Assembly (NCBI GenBank): GCA_016929645.1 | Contig: JAFGIK010000103.1 | Span: 1-50,127 of the forward strand | Direction of reading: 5' to 3' | Source: Candidatus Dojkabacteria bacterium | Lineage (GTDB): Bacteria; Patescibacteriota; Dojkabacteria; SC72; JAFGCJ01 | DNA length: 50,127 nucleotides | In this document: piece after piece, positions 17,140-24,622 of the stretch | Layout of the letters: every line of letters starts with the position of its first letter | Position numbering within the stretch: position 1 is the first letter of the stretch | Notes under the pieces: generated by a model | What the model saw: the letters and a program-made list of their open reading frames with translations, nothing else | Told to the model about the DNA's origin: nothing | Database searches by the model: none | Position numbers and translations under genes: made by a program

Positions 17140-17292
17140 ACCTTTTGGATTTGTACAAAGATAGTTAACCTGTTCCCATAAAAAGGATTGAAGCAGTATT
17201 TATGGGACATTTGACGTATTAAAACTGAATACCTTTTAGGATTTGTACAAATATAATTAATCAAGTCCCATAAATACTGCTTCAATCCTTTT
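17140..17292. repeat. nested direct and inverted repeats between ABC exporter and nfo
   Basis: A perfect 28-base inverted repeat has arms at 17181-17208 and 17265-17292, with 56 bases between them. One arm includes the last codons and stop of the exporter gene. Imperfect direct repeats of about 44 bases (17140-17183 and 17231-17274) share CCTTTT, GGATTTGTACAAA and CCCATAAA. CCCATAAA thus occurs at 17175-17182 and 17267-17274, and its complement TTTATGGG at 17200-17207, so the middle segment can pair with either neighbour. It may serve as terminator for the exporter gene or as a switching RNA. Confidence 0.8.
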
Positions 17293-19132
17293 GGTATCCC
17301 ACTGCTTGTTTCTCAAATGCCTTGGCATAGTTGCCTTTTAATTTCATTAATTCTTCATGAGTTCCTGACTCTTTGATTTGGCCTTTCTCCAGGACGTATA
17401 TCTTTTTTGCATTCCTTACAGTAGAGAATCTATGAGAGATAATAATTACAGTCTTGTCTTTCATGAAATTATAAATACGTTTGAATATCTTGAATTCAGC
17501 TTCTGCGTCAATTGATGCTGTTGGTTCGTCCAATATCAGCAAAGGGGTATCTCGATAAAACATTCGTGCTAAAGCAATTTTCTGCCATTGTCCGGTTGAT
17601 AGGTTTGTGCCTCCAGTAAAGCGTTTACTTAGTATTTGATCATATTTGTTATCTAACTCTTCAATAAATGTATGTGCATCGGCTTTTTCTGCAGCTGCTT
17701 TAACTTTCTGAATATCCATTTTTTGCTCATATTTTCCAATATTGATATTTGTTTTGACATCAAGCTCTCCATAGGTATTGTACTCCTGGAAAAGTGCGCT
17801 GATGAGCTTCCTATAGTGTTCGATATCAAGTTTTTTTATTGGAACATTATTTATCAAAATATCACCGCTGGTAACATCGTAGAATCTCAGTAAAAGCTTA
17901 ATTAATGTTGTCTTGCCAGCACCATTTTCTCCTACTATTGCAATTTCTTCCTTTGGATTTATTTTTAATGAAATATTTCTAAGTGCAAAATTTTTGGATT
18001 TTGGGTATTTAAATGAAACATTTTTAAATTCGATTGTTGGCGCATTTTCAATATCAATTATTTTGTCTCCAGATTTTATTGCTGGTTTGAGATCAATAAT
18101 ATCTTTCACATATGTGATATATATTGAGAAATCGAATAGTTCCAGAAATTGTCCCACGACATAGTCAAATCGACCCGAGAAATCATATAAAGTGCCTTCG
18201 TAGAAGGAGAATGTACCAACAGTAATTTCACCTTTGATTAATCTGTTAATTAGTACGATTGATATCAAAATTGTATTTATTATGTTGATTATTGATGAAA
18301 AAATTGTGGACTTAAGTCTTTTAGCAAAGATGCTGATTTCTTTTGCCCATAATTTTTCTGCAATTTCTTTTGCCATCTGATATAGCGTTTGGTTCGAATT
18401 TACAATCTTATGTTCAGGCATTCTTGGCTCACTTTGCATGTCTCCTCGCAACCAATAGTATCTTCTGGACTCTTCTATGGTGCTGTTGAAATAATTCCAT
18501 ATCTCAATTATGAATTTGGAAAAAAAGTAATTGTTTGGTAGTGATAAGATAATTATTGTAATTCCCAGCCATGGAGAAATTGTGAAGGAAATTACAGCAG
18601 AAATCGTTGTTGATATTAAATCTTCGATAAAGACTAATGAAGCTCTTGCAAATTCCTGAATTTTGAAAAAATTTTCCTGGGCTTTTTTTATTGAGTTTGA
18701 AATGTCTGGATCTTCCTGCTGAGAAATGTCCAATTCTGATATCTTTTTTTGAATTTCAAATTCATATTTTCGAAAGTGAATTCTGTTGAATTTATCATAC
18801 ATGAAACGGTTTATTCTGGATGATATGGTTTTTACAATCTGAAATAAAACCCCGAGTGAAAGGAATATTATAAGTTTTGAACTTAGTCCGATTTCTGTGA
18901 TGTTCGCATATTTTCCTTGGGAGACTTTTATTAACTCATCGATGAACTTTGCATTAAAAAATGATGTCAGGGTAGGGATGACCGATGTTATTAATGACGA
19001 TACGACGACAATGATAGAATCTCTTGGCGAAAGGCTATACATGGTCTTATATACCCAAAGACCATTTTTCAAAAATTCTTTAAATTTTTTTGCTGAAAAT
19101 CGTTTTTCTTCTGGCTTTTTGGAATTTGCCAT
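17282..19132 (-). CDS. ABC exporter, fused permease and ATPase
   Basis: The 616-residue half-transporter has a six-helix membrane domain (about residues 35-340) and a nucleotide-binding domain (about 365-605). The ATPase motifs are complete: Walker A GENGAGKTT (about 397-405), Q-loop near FQEYNTYGELD, signature LSTGQ (G to T variant of LSGGQ), Walker B LLILDEPTASID and switch His in IISHR. Such proteins export lipids, peptides or drugs as dimers. No partner half-transporter is adjacent, so a homodimer is likely. The permease segment is unusually polar, with many Ile/Lys/Asn residues, in keeping with base composition. Substrate unknown. Its stop codon lies inside the inverted repeat at 17265-17292. 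Confidence 0.9.
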   Translation of the reverse strand: MANSKKPEEKRFSAKKFKEFLKNGLWVYKTMYSLSPRDSIIVVVSSLITSVIPTLTSFFNAKFIDELIKVSQGKYANITEIGLSSKLIIFLSLGVLFQIVKTISSRINRFMYDKFNRIHFRKYEFEIQKKISELDISQQEDPDISNSIKKAQENFFKIQEFARASLVFIEDLISTTISAVISFTISPWLGITIIILSLPNNYFFSKFIIEIWNYFNSTIEESRRYYWLRGDMQSEPRMPEHKIVNSNQTLYQMAKEIAEKLWAKEISIFAKRLKSTIFSSIINIINTILISIVLINRLIKGEITVGTFSFYEGTLYDFSGRFDYVVGQFLELFDFSIYITYVKDIIDLKPAIKSGDKIIDIENAPTIEFKNVSFKYPKSKNFALRNISLKINPKEEIAIVGENGAGKTTLIKLLLRFYDVTSGDILINNVPIKKLDIEHYRKLISALFQEYNTYGELDVKTNINIGKYEQKMDIQKVKAAAEKADAHTFIEELDNKYDQILSKRFTGGTNLSTGQWQKIALARMFYRDTPLLILDEPTASIDAEAEFKIFKRIYNFMKDKTVIIISHRFSTVRNAKKIYVLEKGQIKESGTHEELMKLKGNYAKAFEKQAVGYQKD

Positions 19133-19360
19133 GTTTAAGATTTATTAATGAAATGTTAATTAAACATTTGATCTATTTCTGTTATGCCCTAAAGGTTAAT
19201 ATTTGCTAAAAAATTTTGAAAATTGCTTGATTAAGTTGATTTTGTAAGTATTGGTTTTGAAACTCCAATTTTTGCTGGTTTCCTGATTGAATTTGAAGAT
19301 TCTAGCATTTTTATAGTAAAAATGCCACTTTTGGGGGTTTTAAAAATATTAACTGACCAA

Positions 19361-19394
19361 TTGTCTTTTTTATTGCCTAGCATTTGTGTATAAT
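19361..19394 (+). promoter_or_regulatory. promoter of the tRNA-Ser gene
   Basis: TATAAT at 19389-19394 lies 32 bases before the tRNA. A weak -35 (TTTTTA at 19367-19372) is 16 bases upstream of it; TTGTCT at 19361 is too far. The rest of 19133-19426 shows no gene. Confidence 0.45.
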
Positions 19395-19426
19395 CCATGT
19401 AGTTTCAGTAAGAAATATCAGCTAAT

Positions 19427-19517
19427 GGAGAGGTGGCTGAGCGGCTGAAAGCGACGGTTTGCTAAACCGTTATACGGCAATTAAGCTGTATCGGGGGTTC
19501 GAATCCCCCCCTCTCCG
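19427..19517 (+). tRNA. tRNA-Ser (anticodon GCU)
   Basis: The acceptor arm GGAGAGG (19427-19433) pairs with CCTCTCC (19510-19516), with discriminator G at 19517. The anticodon arm ACGGT-TTGCTAA-ACCGT places GCT at 19461-19463. A long variable arm, typical of serine tRNAs, precedes the T arm GGGGG-TTCGAAT-CCCCC. The discriminator G is right for serine. CCA is not encoded; the tRNA is followed at once by a hairpin. Confidence 0.95.
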
Positions 19518-19558
19518 AATGTTCTTGGAAAATCCGTCAAGGATTTTCCAAGAACATT
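19518..19558 (+). terminator. 18-base perfect hairpin abutting tRNA-Ser
   Basis: AATGTTCTTGGAAAATCC (19518-19535) pairs perfectly with 19541-19558 around the loop GTCAA. It begins at the first base after the tRNA discriminator. It may end transcription or guide 3' processing, but lacks a U-run. Confidence 0.6.
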
Positions 19559-19574
19559 CAAAGAAAGTAGGAGA

Positions 19575-19762
19575 GAACCTCAGTCCGGAGGACTGAAGTT
19601 CGTTCTACGCTTAAGCACTATATGAGTAGCGTGAGCGCTAGCGAACCATCCCCCCCTCTCCGCTCTGTCCATGTCCGAAGGACATTAATAGAGCAGAGTA
19701 GGTAGCATGAGAAGCTTTGTGCGAAGCACAAAGGGTTACTCTACACAAGCATAAATGTGTAG
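19575..19762 (+). repeat. hairpin array behind tRNA-Ser
   Basis: Five further hairpins stand in 190 bases: GAAC-c-TCAGTCC with its complement (19575-19601); TAGCG-TGAG-CGCTA (19627-19640); ATGTCC-GAA-GGACAT (19671-19685), inside an outer GCTCT/AGAGC stem; CTTTGTGC-GAA-GCACAAAG (19715-19733); and CTACACA with TGTGTAG (19741-19762). GTAGCGTGAGC occurs twice and GTAGCATGAG once between them. G+C is clearly higher than in the surroundings and there is no open frame. From 19763 to 19871 further GCGAAGC-type pieces fade out. It could be a structured RNA, a repeat family or the debris of an element inserted at the tRNA. Confidence 0.7.
19648..19662 (+). repeat. 15-base copy of the tRNA-Ser 3' end
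   Basis: ATCCCCCCCTCTCCG is identical to 19503-19517, the last 15 bases of the tRNA. A repeated tRNA 3' end is the usual mark (attL/attR) of integration at a tRNA gene. Here only 130 bases lie between the copies and no integrase is nearby, so a remnant or a small hairpin-type element is more likely. Confidence 0.6.
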
Positions 19763-19871
19763 CGTGAGCAAAGCGAAGCACAAATGAGTTTCGTTCTATA
19801 CCTTGTGAAGATGTGAAGTAGCTAGCTATCTGAAGAGCTGCGTTTATTCCTTGGAGAAATTATCCATTGTA

Positions 19872-21053
19872 TTAACTTCCTATCATAAAGCCCTTGTTTT
19901 GAATCGTTTGGAGTATTTCCCGTTTATCATCAAAAATCTTTTTCCTGATGCGAGAAATTAACTTATCTATTGCCCAGTCTGAGTATTTTTCAAGCCAATC
20001 ATTCCATATAATTTTTGCAATTGACTCTCTCTTCAACAGTTTTCCTTTTTGTCGTAATAATGCATTAAATACAGACTTTTCCTGTTTAGTAAGGTTAGAA
20101 ATCAGGCTATAAATTAATGGATGTGTTGGGCTATCATTATCTAGGATCTCGCGATGTAGTTTTTTTTGAACTACTGATTTCAAGTATTCTTCGAATAGAG
20201 GTGAGAAAAATGTTGGTTTTTCTTTTTGTTCTTGAAAAATCCCAATTTTGTAGCAAAAATCACTTATTACATATTTATCTTTAGATGAAATAATCGATTG
20301 CAAAAGACTTGTTTGTGTTTGTTTCGATAGATGTGAAAAAATATCCTTAATCCAAGGCTCTACCTCGGGCATTTCTATGAGTTTTGTAGTTGGCATTTTT
20401 AGAAACGCTGAGTAATCTTGTCTTGCAACACCAAGCAAAACTCTGGCAAAAGATGAGTATCCTCCTGCAAGCCTGATAATTTTATTCTTGGATTCTACTG
20501 GAATTTTAAAGTCATACCATCGTTCCTCCTTATCTAGTAGGACTGTGATGTCATTATCTTTTCTTAGTGGTAGGTGGTGACATTTAATGATTCGGAATTT
20601 GCCGAGTTTCTCCTGGATATCTTCAAATAGCACTTCTTGAGTAAAAAACAGGATCCATTTTACTAAACCTTGTTTTGCGGAAAAAGTTGCTAGATAGCTT
20701 CGTACATCATCATTATTTATTAAAATTTCGGCGTTATTAAGGACGAATATTGTGTTTGGATCTTGTATATTGTCGGGATTTATTACGTGCTCTCTTATTT
20801 GTTTATCAATTTTTTCTGAGGACTCTGCTTCTTTAAGATCGAGTATTATTATTTCTTTTGAATCTAATTGTCTTTTTATGATTGCATTAATTTGTTTCGC
20901 CTCTCTTATGATGAATCTTGCAAATGAATTGGTTCCAAATTTTGGAAGAGTGTAGATCAAAACAGATTCGCCTTTTATTGCGGGCTCAAATACCAATTTC
21001 CAAAATTCCAGAAGATTTTCTTTTGTGGCTGGGAGATCTTTTATGTTTACCAA
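19872..21053 (-). CDS. winged-helix regulator with degenerate ATPase-like domain
   Basis: The 393-residue product ends in a clear OmpR-type winged helix (about residues 310-393): LTKQEKSVFNALLRQKGKLLKRESIAKIIW, then the DNA-reading helix in AIDKLISRIRKKI, then a closing hairpin NKGFMI. The first 200 residues look like an AAA/STAND-type NTPase: a P-loop-like TLPKFGTNSFARF without the consensus GKT/S, a Walker B-like IFVLNNAEILI, and a sensor-like IIKCHHLPL. The ATPase is thus probably inactive or very divergent. No receiver domain is present. The start is TTG. It is followed upstream by another minus-strand gene with an 88-base gap. Target genes are unknown. Confidence 0.75.
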   Translation of the reverse strand: MVNIKDLPATKENLLEFWKLVFEPAIKGESVLIYTLPKFGTNSFARFIIREAKQINAIIKRQLDSKEIIILDLKEAESSEKIDKQIREHVINPDNIQDPNTIFVLNNAEILINNDDVRSYLATFSAKQGLVKWILFFTQEVLFEDIQEKLGKFRIIKCHHLPLRKDNDITVLLDKEERWYDFKIPVESKNKIIRLAGGYSSFARVLLGVARQDYSAFLKMPTTKLIEMPEVEPWIKDIFSHLSKQTQTSLLQSIISSKDKYVISDFCYKIGIFQEQKEKPTFFSPLFEEYLKSVVQKKLHREILDNDSPTHPLIYSLISNLTKQEKSVFNALLRQKGKLLKRESIAKIIWNDWLEKYSDWAIDKLISRIRKKIFDDKREILQTIQNKGFMIGS

Positions 21054-21141
21054 TGATGTCGTTTTTATATTTAAAAAAATCTTGTTAAATGGTATTTAGT
21101 TGCTTATTTGTTAGTGCTTTCTTATAACTCTCATGTTCGGG

Positions 21142-22857
21142 CTAATAAATTGGTGTCAATCGGTCATTTTTTATTACAAATTCCAAACAATCTATGATAG
21201 CACTTTTAAATGCTAAGTTAATAATAAACGACTTAATATAGTAGTGTTTATCATTTTTTGATACTGTATCAACATTTTGCCATGGAATATCGTGAAAAGG
21301 TGTATGTTTTGAACGATAATTTTGCACTAATTTACTTTCAACAATTCCAGATATCCATGATTTTCCAAGAGCAATTGTTTGATTATAAGGGTCAACATCG
21401 ACTGGAACTGTACAGTACCATCCATTTAGTTGTTCTGCTACGGAACCAATGAATTGAGAAGACATCCTGTTAATGGCTCCTGCAAATAACCTTATTTCGA
21501 CAATATCTCTAAGATCAATGCCGCTAAATATGCTTATTATAAAGAAAAATTCGCCAAGACTCAGTGGACCAACTCTGTCTTTTAAAATGTCTATTGTATC
21601 CGCGATCTCTGCTAAAGCGCGATTTAGATTCTCTCCCTGGACCTCTATGTGTAACGCAGCCCTAACTTCTGCGAGATATCTTGAATGCAAGATTTCATAG
21701 TCGGAAGGTGGAAATGAATATGTTTGACTATCAAATAGGTAATGTATTGTTCGAAAAGCATTGCTGTTAATTGCTCTGATTAAATACGCTAACTCGGTTT
21801 TTTCTGCTTTGACTCTTAACGAACAGAATTTGGCAACAATTTCATCGTAAAATTCTTGAAAAAACGGAGAGTCTCCATATATTTCTATTATTTTATCTTT
21901 AAGTCTGCGGTCAAGTGCTGCTATTGGTAGTGGTGTAAGAAATGGTATTTCCTCGGCCGGAGAATATTGGGTATTCCATTCTGCGATTTTTGCAGCTAAT
22001 CTATTCTGTCTTCTGTGGTAATAATGATAAAGATACATCCAGTCCTGAAGATCTTGCTCTGTTTGAACTCGCTCTAATAATTCAATAATATACTCAGGTC
22101 TAAATAAGGATTCTGTATTTTCAAGTGTTGGTGTTTTATCTGACTGTTCATGTATTCCGATCATTTGTCTATACTCCAGGACCGCGTTTTCTATGTTGTA
22201 TTTCCAGATAACTGATTGTGCTTCAATTTTTGTTGCTGAATAGAGCAGAAGCTTTTCTAGTGGTGTACCTGGCAACTCTGGTAGCTCTAATTTTCTTCTG
22301 AGTCTATCGAATCTATCAACTGATTCACGCACGAATGAAAGCTCAGCTACCTTTTTACCTTGCCAGCAAAGCTCGATTCTTGGCGCAATTGAGAATTCGT
22401 TTTCGTCTGGTATATGGAGACGTAATTGGGTATCTGGGATGGCTCTATAAGTTGTGTGCAATAGATTAAATACTTGTCGCATAGATACTTCTGGTATTGT
22501 TGTTATAAAATCGGCATCTGTTATCTTGTGCAAGTCTATATGCTGTTGCTCTGTGAGTATGGAATATAAAGTATCGTCCAATATTGCTGAGCATAATCCT
22601 CCTCGCAGTGAGATTTGAGGGTGATATGTCGATGTCATGTCTTTTTCTGCCGTTGTCTTGGCGTTTTCCTGAGTGCTTGCTGCTGCTTGTGAAGGCCAAT
22701 TTTCCTCAATAAAAATGGCTGTTTGGTTTAGTAGGGGACAAAGTACTGGATGTTCTGTTAAGTGTTCATATCTTGCGATTTGAAATGGCTGCAGGCGTAT
22801 TTCTGTAACCCTTATCGACTGGCTTATTTTTGCGTTTAGGTTTTTGCTTTCTGTCAT
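21142..22857 (-). CDS. unknown 571-residue protein, possible nucleotidyltransferase-like N-terminus
   Basis: I do not recognise this protein with confidence. It is soluble, with no signal peptide and no membrane helix. Residues about 84-135 have an order reminiscent of the poly(A) polymerase/CCA-adding head domain: a LRGGLCSAILD glycine motif, then TDADF as a possible metal-binding D-x-D, then a helix like PEVSMRQVF. Residues after 200 (GTPLEKLLLYSATKIEAQ) resemble the helical part that follows in such enzymes. The remaining 350 residues are helix-rich, with Tyr/His/Arg-rich LYHYYHRRQNRLA. Codon use is less AT-biased than in its neighbours. It precedes the winged-helix gene on the same strand. 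Confidence 0.45.
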   Translation of the reverse strand: MTESKNLNAKISQSIRVTEIRLQPFQIARYEHLTEHPVLCPLLNQTAIFIEENWPSQAAASTQENAKTTAEKDMTSTYHPQISLRGGLCSAILDDTLYSILTEQQHIDLHKITDADFITTIPEVSMRQVFNLLHTTYRAIPDTQLRLHIPDENEFSIAPRIELCWQGKKVAELSFVRESVDRFDRLRRKLELPELPGTPLEKLLLYSATKIEAQSVIWKYNIENAVLEYRQMIGIHEQSDKTPTLENTESLFRPEYIIELLERVQTEQDLQDWMYLYHYYHRRQNRLAAKIAEWNTQYSPAEEIPFLTPLPIAALDRRLKDKIIEIYGDSPFFQEFYDEIVAKFCSLRVKAEKTELAYLIRAINSNAFRTIHYLFDSQTYSFPPSDYEILHSRYLAEVRAALHIEVQGENLNRALAEIADTIDILKDRVGPLSLGEFFFIISIFSGIDLRDIVEIRLFAGAINRMSSQFIGSVAEQLNGWYCTVPVDVDPYNQTIALGKSWISGIVESKLVQNYRSKHTPFHDIPWQNVDTVSKNDKHYYIKSFIINLAFKSAIIDCLEFVIKNDRLTPIY

Positions 22858-22968
22858 ATTAGGTCAATCGATGTCAGTTATTATTAATTTTGGTCAATCC
22901 TATAATTATATACTATATTAAAATAATATGTAATTTGTTGTAGGGGACAACAAAAATTGCACTTTGAA

Positions 22969-22976
22969 AAGGAGAT
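22969..22976 (+). promoter_or_regulatory. Shine-Dalgarno site of the secreted protein gene
   Basis: AAAAGGAGA precedes ATG 22981 at ideal spacing. Nearly all other gene starts here lack such a site, so this one decides the start. Confidence 0.7.
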
Positions 22977-22980
22977 TGAA

Positions 22981-23661
22981 ATGAAAAGGCTTCTTGTGTC
23001 ACTGTTTTTGGTGTTTTTCTTGCTCAGTAACGTTTGTACAGAGGTTCTGGCTCAAGAGGAGCCTCCTGTGCCTAGTGTAGTTATTTTCCTTTCCGAGTTT
23101 GAGTTGTACGAGACCAAACTTAAGGAGGTTCGGGTTTATTACGCAACTGACGGAGCTTTTATGGGTGGGACAAACACTCACATCTGGATTCATGGATGTG
23201 AGGAGACGATTGCGGAGATTACTGTTTCGTATTTTGCCGGTGAAATTGGTGTTATACATGAATCGGTGAAATATGAAAATCTCTGGGCTGTTCAGATAGT
23301 GCAAAATACAAAACCATCGGATTTTTCCGAGTTTAATTGGCTTACTGTAGAAGAACAATATCCGACTGCTCGAAGTTGGGTTAATTCTCAACACATACAG
23401 TGTAATGATTCCAGAAAAAAGCCACCGATGCCAATCCCTGGACCAGGTAATAAGTTGGATAGGTTTTCTGAGGAAGACTTTGATAAGCTTCAGAAATGGC
23501 TTGATCAGACCCCTCAGGTGAAGGAACCCATTGATGTACCTGTTGAGGTTCCAGATGAGGTTCCTGTCCTAAATTTTCGTTTCGTATTATGGTTTGTTCC
23601 GCCGGTATTCTTGGTATTGATTTTCTTTGGTTTGCGAAAGCTAACGCGGCCTGCTTCTTAG
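22981..23661 (+). CDS. secreted protein with C-terminal membrane anchor
   Basis: Family not recognised. From the ATG at 22981 the 226-residue product has a classical signal peptide (MKRLLVSLFLVFFLL, cleavage near VLAQE), an extracellular domain of about 130 residues with three Cys, a proline-rich stretch (PPMPIPGPG and PVEVPDEVPV) and one transmembrane helix followed by RKLTR at the end. The start is set by a good Shine-Dalgarno AAAGGAG about eight bases upstream, rare in this window; the in-frame TTG at 22957 lies upstream of it. Followed by two hairpins of terminator type. Surface exposure is likely; role unknown. Confidence 0.75.
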   Translation: MKRLLVSLFLVFFLLSNVCTEVLAQEEPPVPSVVIFLSEFELYETKLKEVRVYYATDGAFMGGTNTHIWIHGCEETIAEITVSYFAGEIGVIHESVKYENLWAVQIVQNTKPSDFSEFNWLTVEEQYPTARSWVNSQHIQCNDSRKKPPMPIPGPGNKLDRFSEEDFDKLQKWLDQTPQVKEPIDVPVEVPDEVPVLNFRFVLWFVPPVFLVLIFFGLRKLTRPAS

Positions 23662-23674
23662 TGTTTTCCCGATT

Positions 23675-23708
23675 ACCTGAGGAAGAGAATTCCCCACTCT
23701 TCCTCGGT
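23675..23708 (+). terminator. hairpin after the secreted protein gene
   Basis: ACC-GAGGAAGAG pairs with CTCTTCCTC-GGT (12 pairs, one bulged T at 23678) around the loop AATTCCCCA. TGTTTATTA follows rather than a pure T-run. It begins 14 bases after the stop codon. Confidence 0.65.
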
Positions 23709-23747
23709 GTTTATTATCTATTGTTTTTCTTAAGATATATTTCTTGT

Positions 23748-23786
23748 TAGTCATGGATAATCTTTAGATGACTATTATTTTTTCTG
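23748..23786 (+). terminator. weak intrinsic terminator
   Basis: TAGTCAT at 23748-23754 pairs with ATGACTA at 23768-23774, followed by TTATTTTTTC. The stem is only seven pairs. The rest of 23662-23924 holds no gene. Confidence 0.4.
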
Positions 23787-23924
23787 ACCTGACCAAATCT
23801 TTTGATTACTAAACTTTTTACGTCCTGAGCATTATCTGCCTCAAGAATCAATTGATTTGCAAGACAACTTTCTCTATTCTGATTATTATAAAAAGTAGAA
23901 TTAAAATATAAATATTTATAGAAA

Positions 23925-24365
23925 ATGCCAGAAGGGTTATCGGGATTTTTGGGGAAGATGTTTGAGAGTCCTAACAAAAGAGCTCAAAGAGAATGGCGAG
24001 AAAAAGAAATTAAAGACAGTGATGTTGCTATTGAATCAGCTCGCAAATCTCAAGAGTACCAGGAACTTCAAGCCAGAGGGTTTGATTATAGATTTGGTAT
24101 TCCTCCAGGTTCTTTGACTGATGCTGATCTTTTCAATATATCTCGTTTATATGTAAGAATGGCAGCACCTGGAAACGAAAATAGTGTGGTAAGAAATACT
24201 GTAGAAGAAGGGGACGATTCTGTTGACTTACATCATTATCCTGGTGGAATAATGTACCATGAGGTAAATCCGAGTCGTCGTAGAGACAAATCCTATAACA
24301 GTTGGTGTTTACATCTTACAAATCGCCAAAACTGTGATTCAGATTATCGAATTCAAGCTATGTAG
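23925..24365 (+). CDS. hypothetical soluble protein, 146 residues
   Basis: No family is recognised. The N-terminus (MPEGLSGFLGKMF) is followed by a charged helix (residues 15-50, rich in Lys/Arg/Glu) and a less regular C-terminal half with His, Tyr and two Cys. There is no signal peptide or membrane segment. The ATG at 23925 follows an AT-rich leader with no Shine-Dalgarno site. It stops at TAG (24363-24365), but the same frame stays open for 26 more codons to 24446 with protein-like composition, so a truncation is possible. It is preceded and followed by unrelated unknown genes. Confidence 0.55.
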   Translation: MPEGLSGFLGKMFESPNKRAQREWREKEIKDSDVAIESARKSQEYQELQARGFDYRFGIPPGSLTDADLFNISRLYVRMAAPGNENSVVRNTVEEGDDSVDLHHYPGGIMYHEVNPSRRRDKSYNSWCLHLTNRQNCDSDYRIQAM

Positions 24366-24622
24366 AGGGTTTTTCAAGATGAACTTGGCTTAATGACATT
24401 ACCGGAGTATCACGATAAATCTTTTTATCAAGGAAAAACTATTTAAAATCTTGAGCAAATTTTTTGATATAAGCTAGACTAGTCTTGGTGTTTCAGCAAT
24501 TTGTAGGTGTTTCCTTATTACTTTTTTCAATTTTGTCTTCAATCGGATTTTTCTTTCCTGATTCCCAAAAACTTCAAAAAGAATTATAGTTTTAAGTGAT
24601 ATATTAAAACTATTTACGCAGC

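Noticed and set aside
16992-17285. 97-codon minus-strand frame over the repeat region
   Set aside because: It is created by the direct and inverted repeats and overlaps nfo in another frame; the repeated NYICTNPKR-like pieces only mirror the DNA repeat.
19575-19762. CRISPR array
   Set aside because: Repeats are hairpins of different sequence with no constant repeat length and no regular spacers; no cas gene is in the window.
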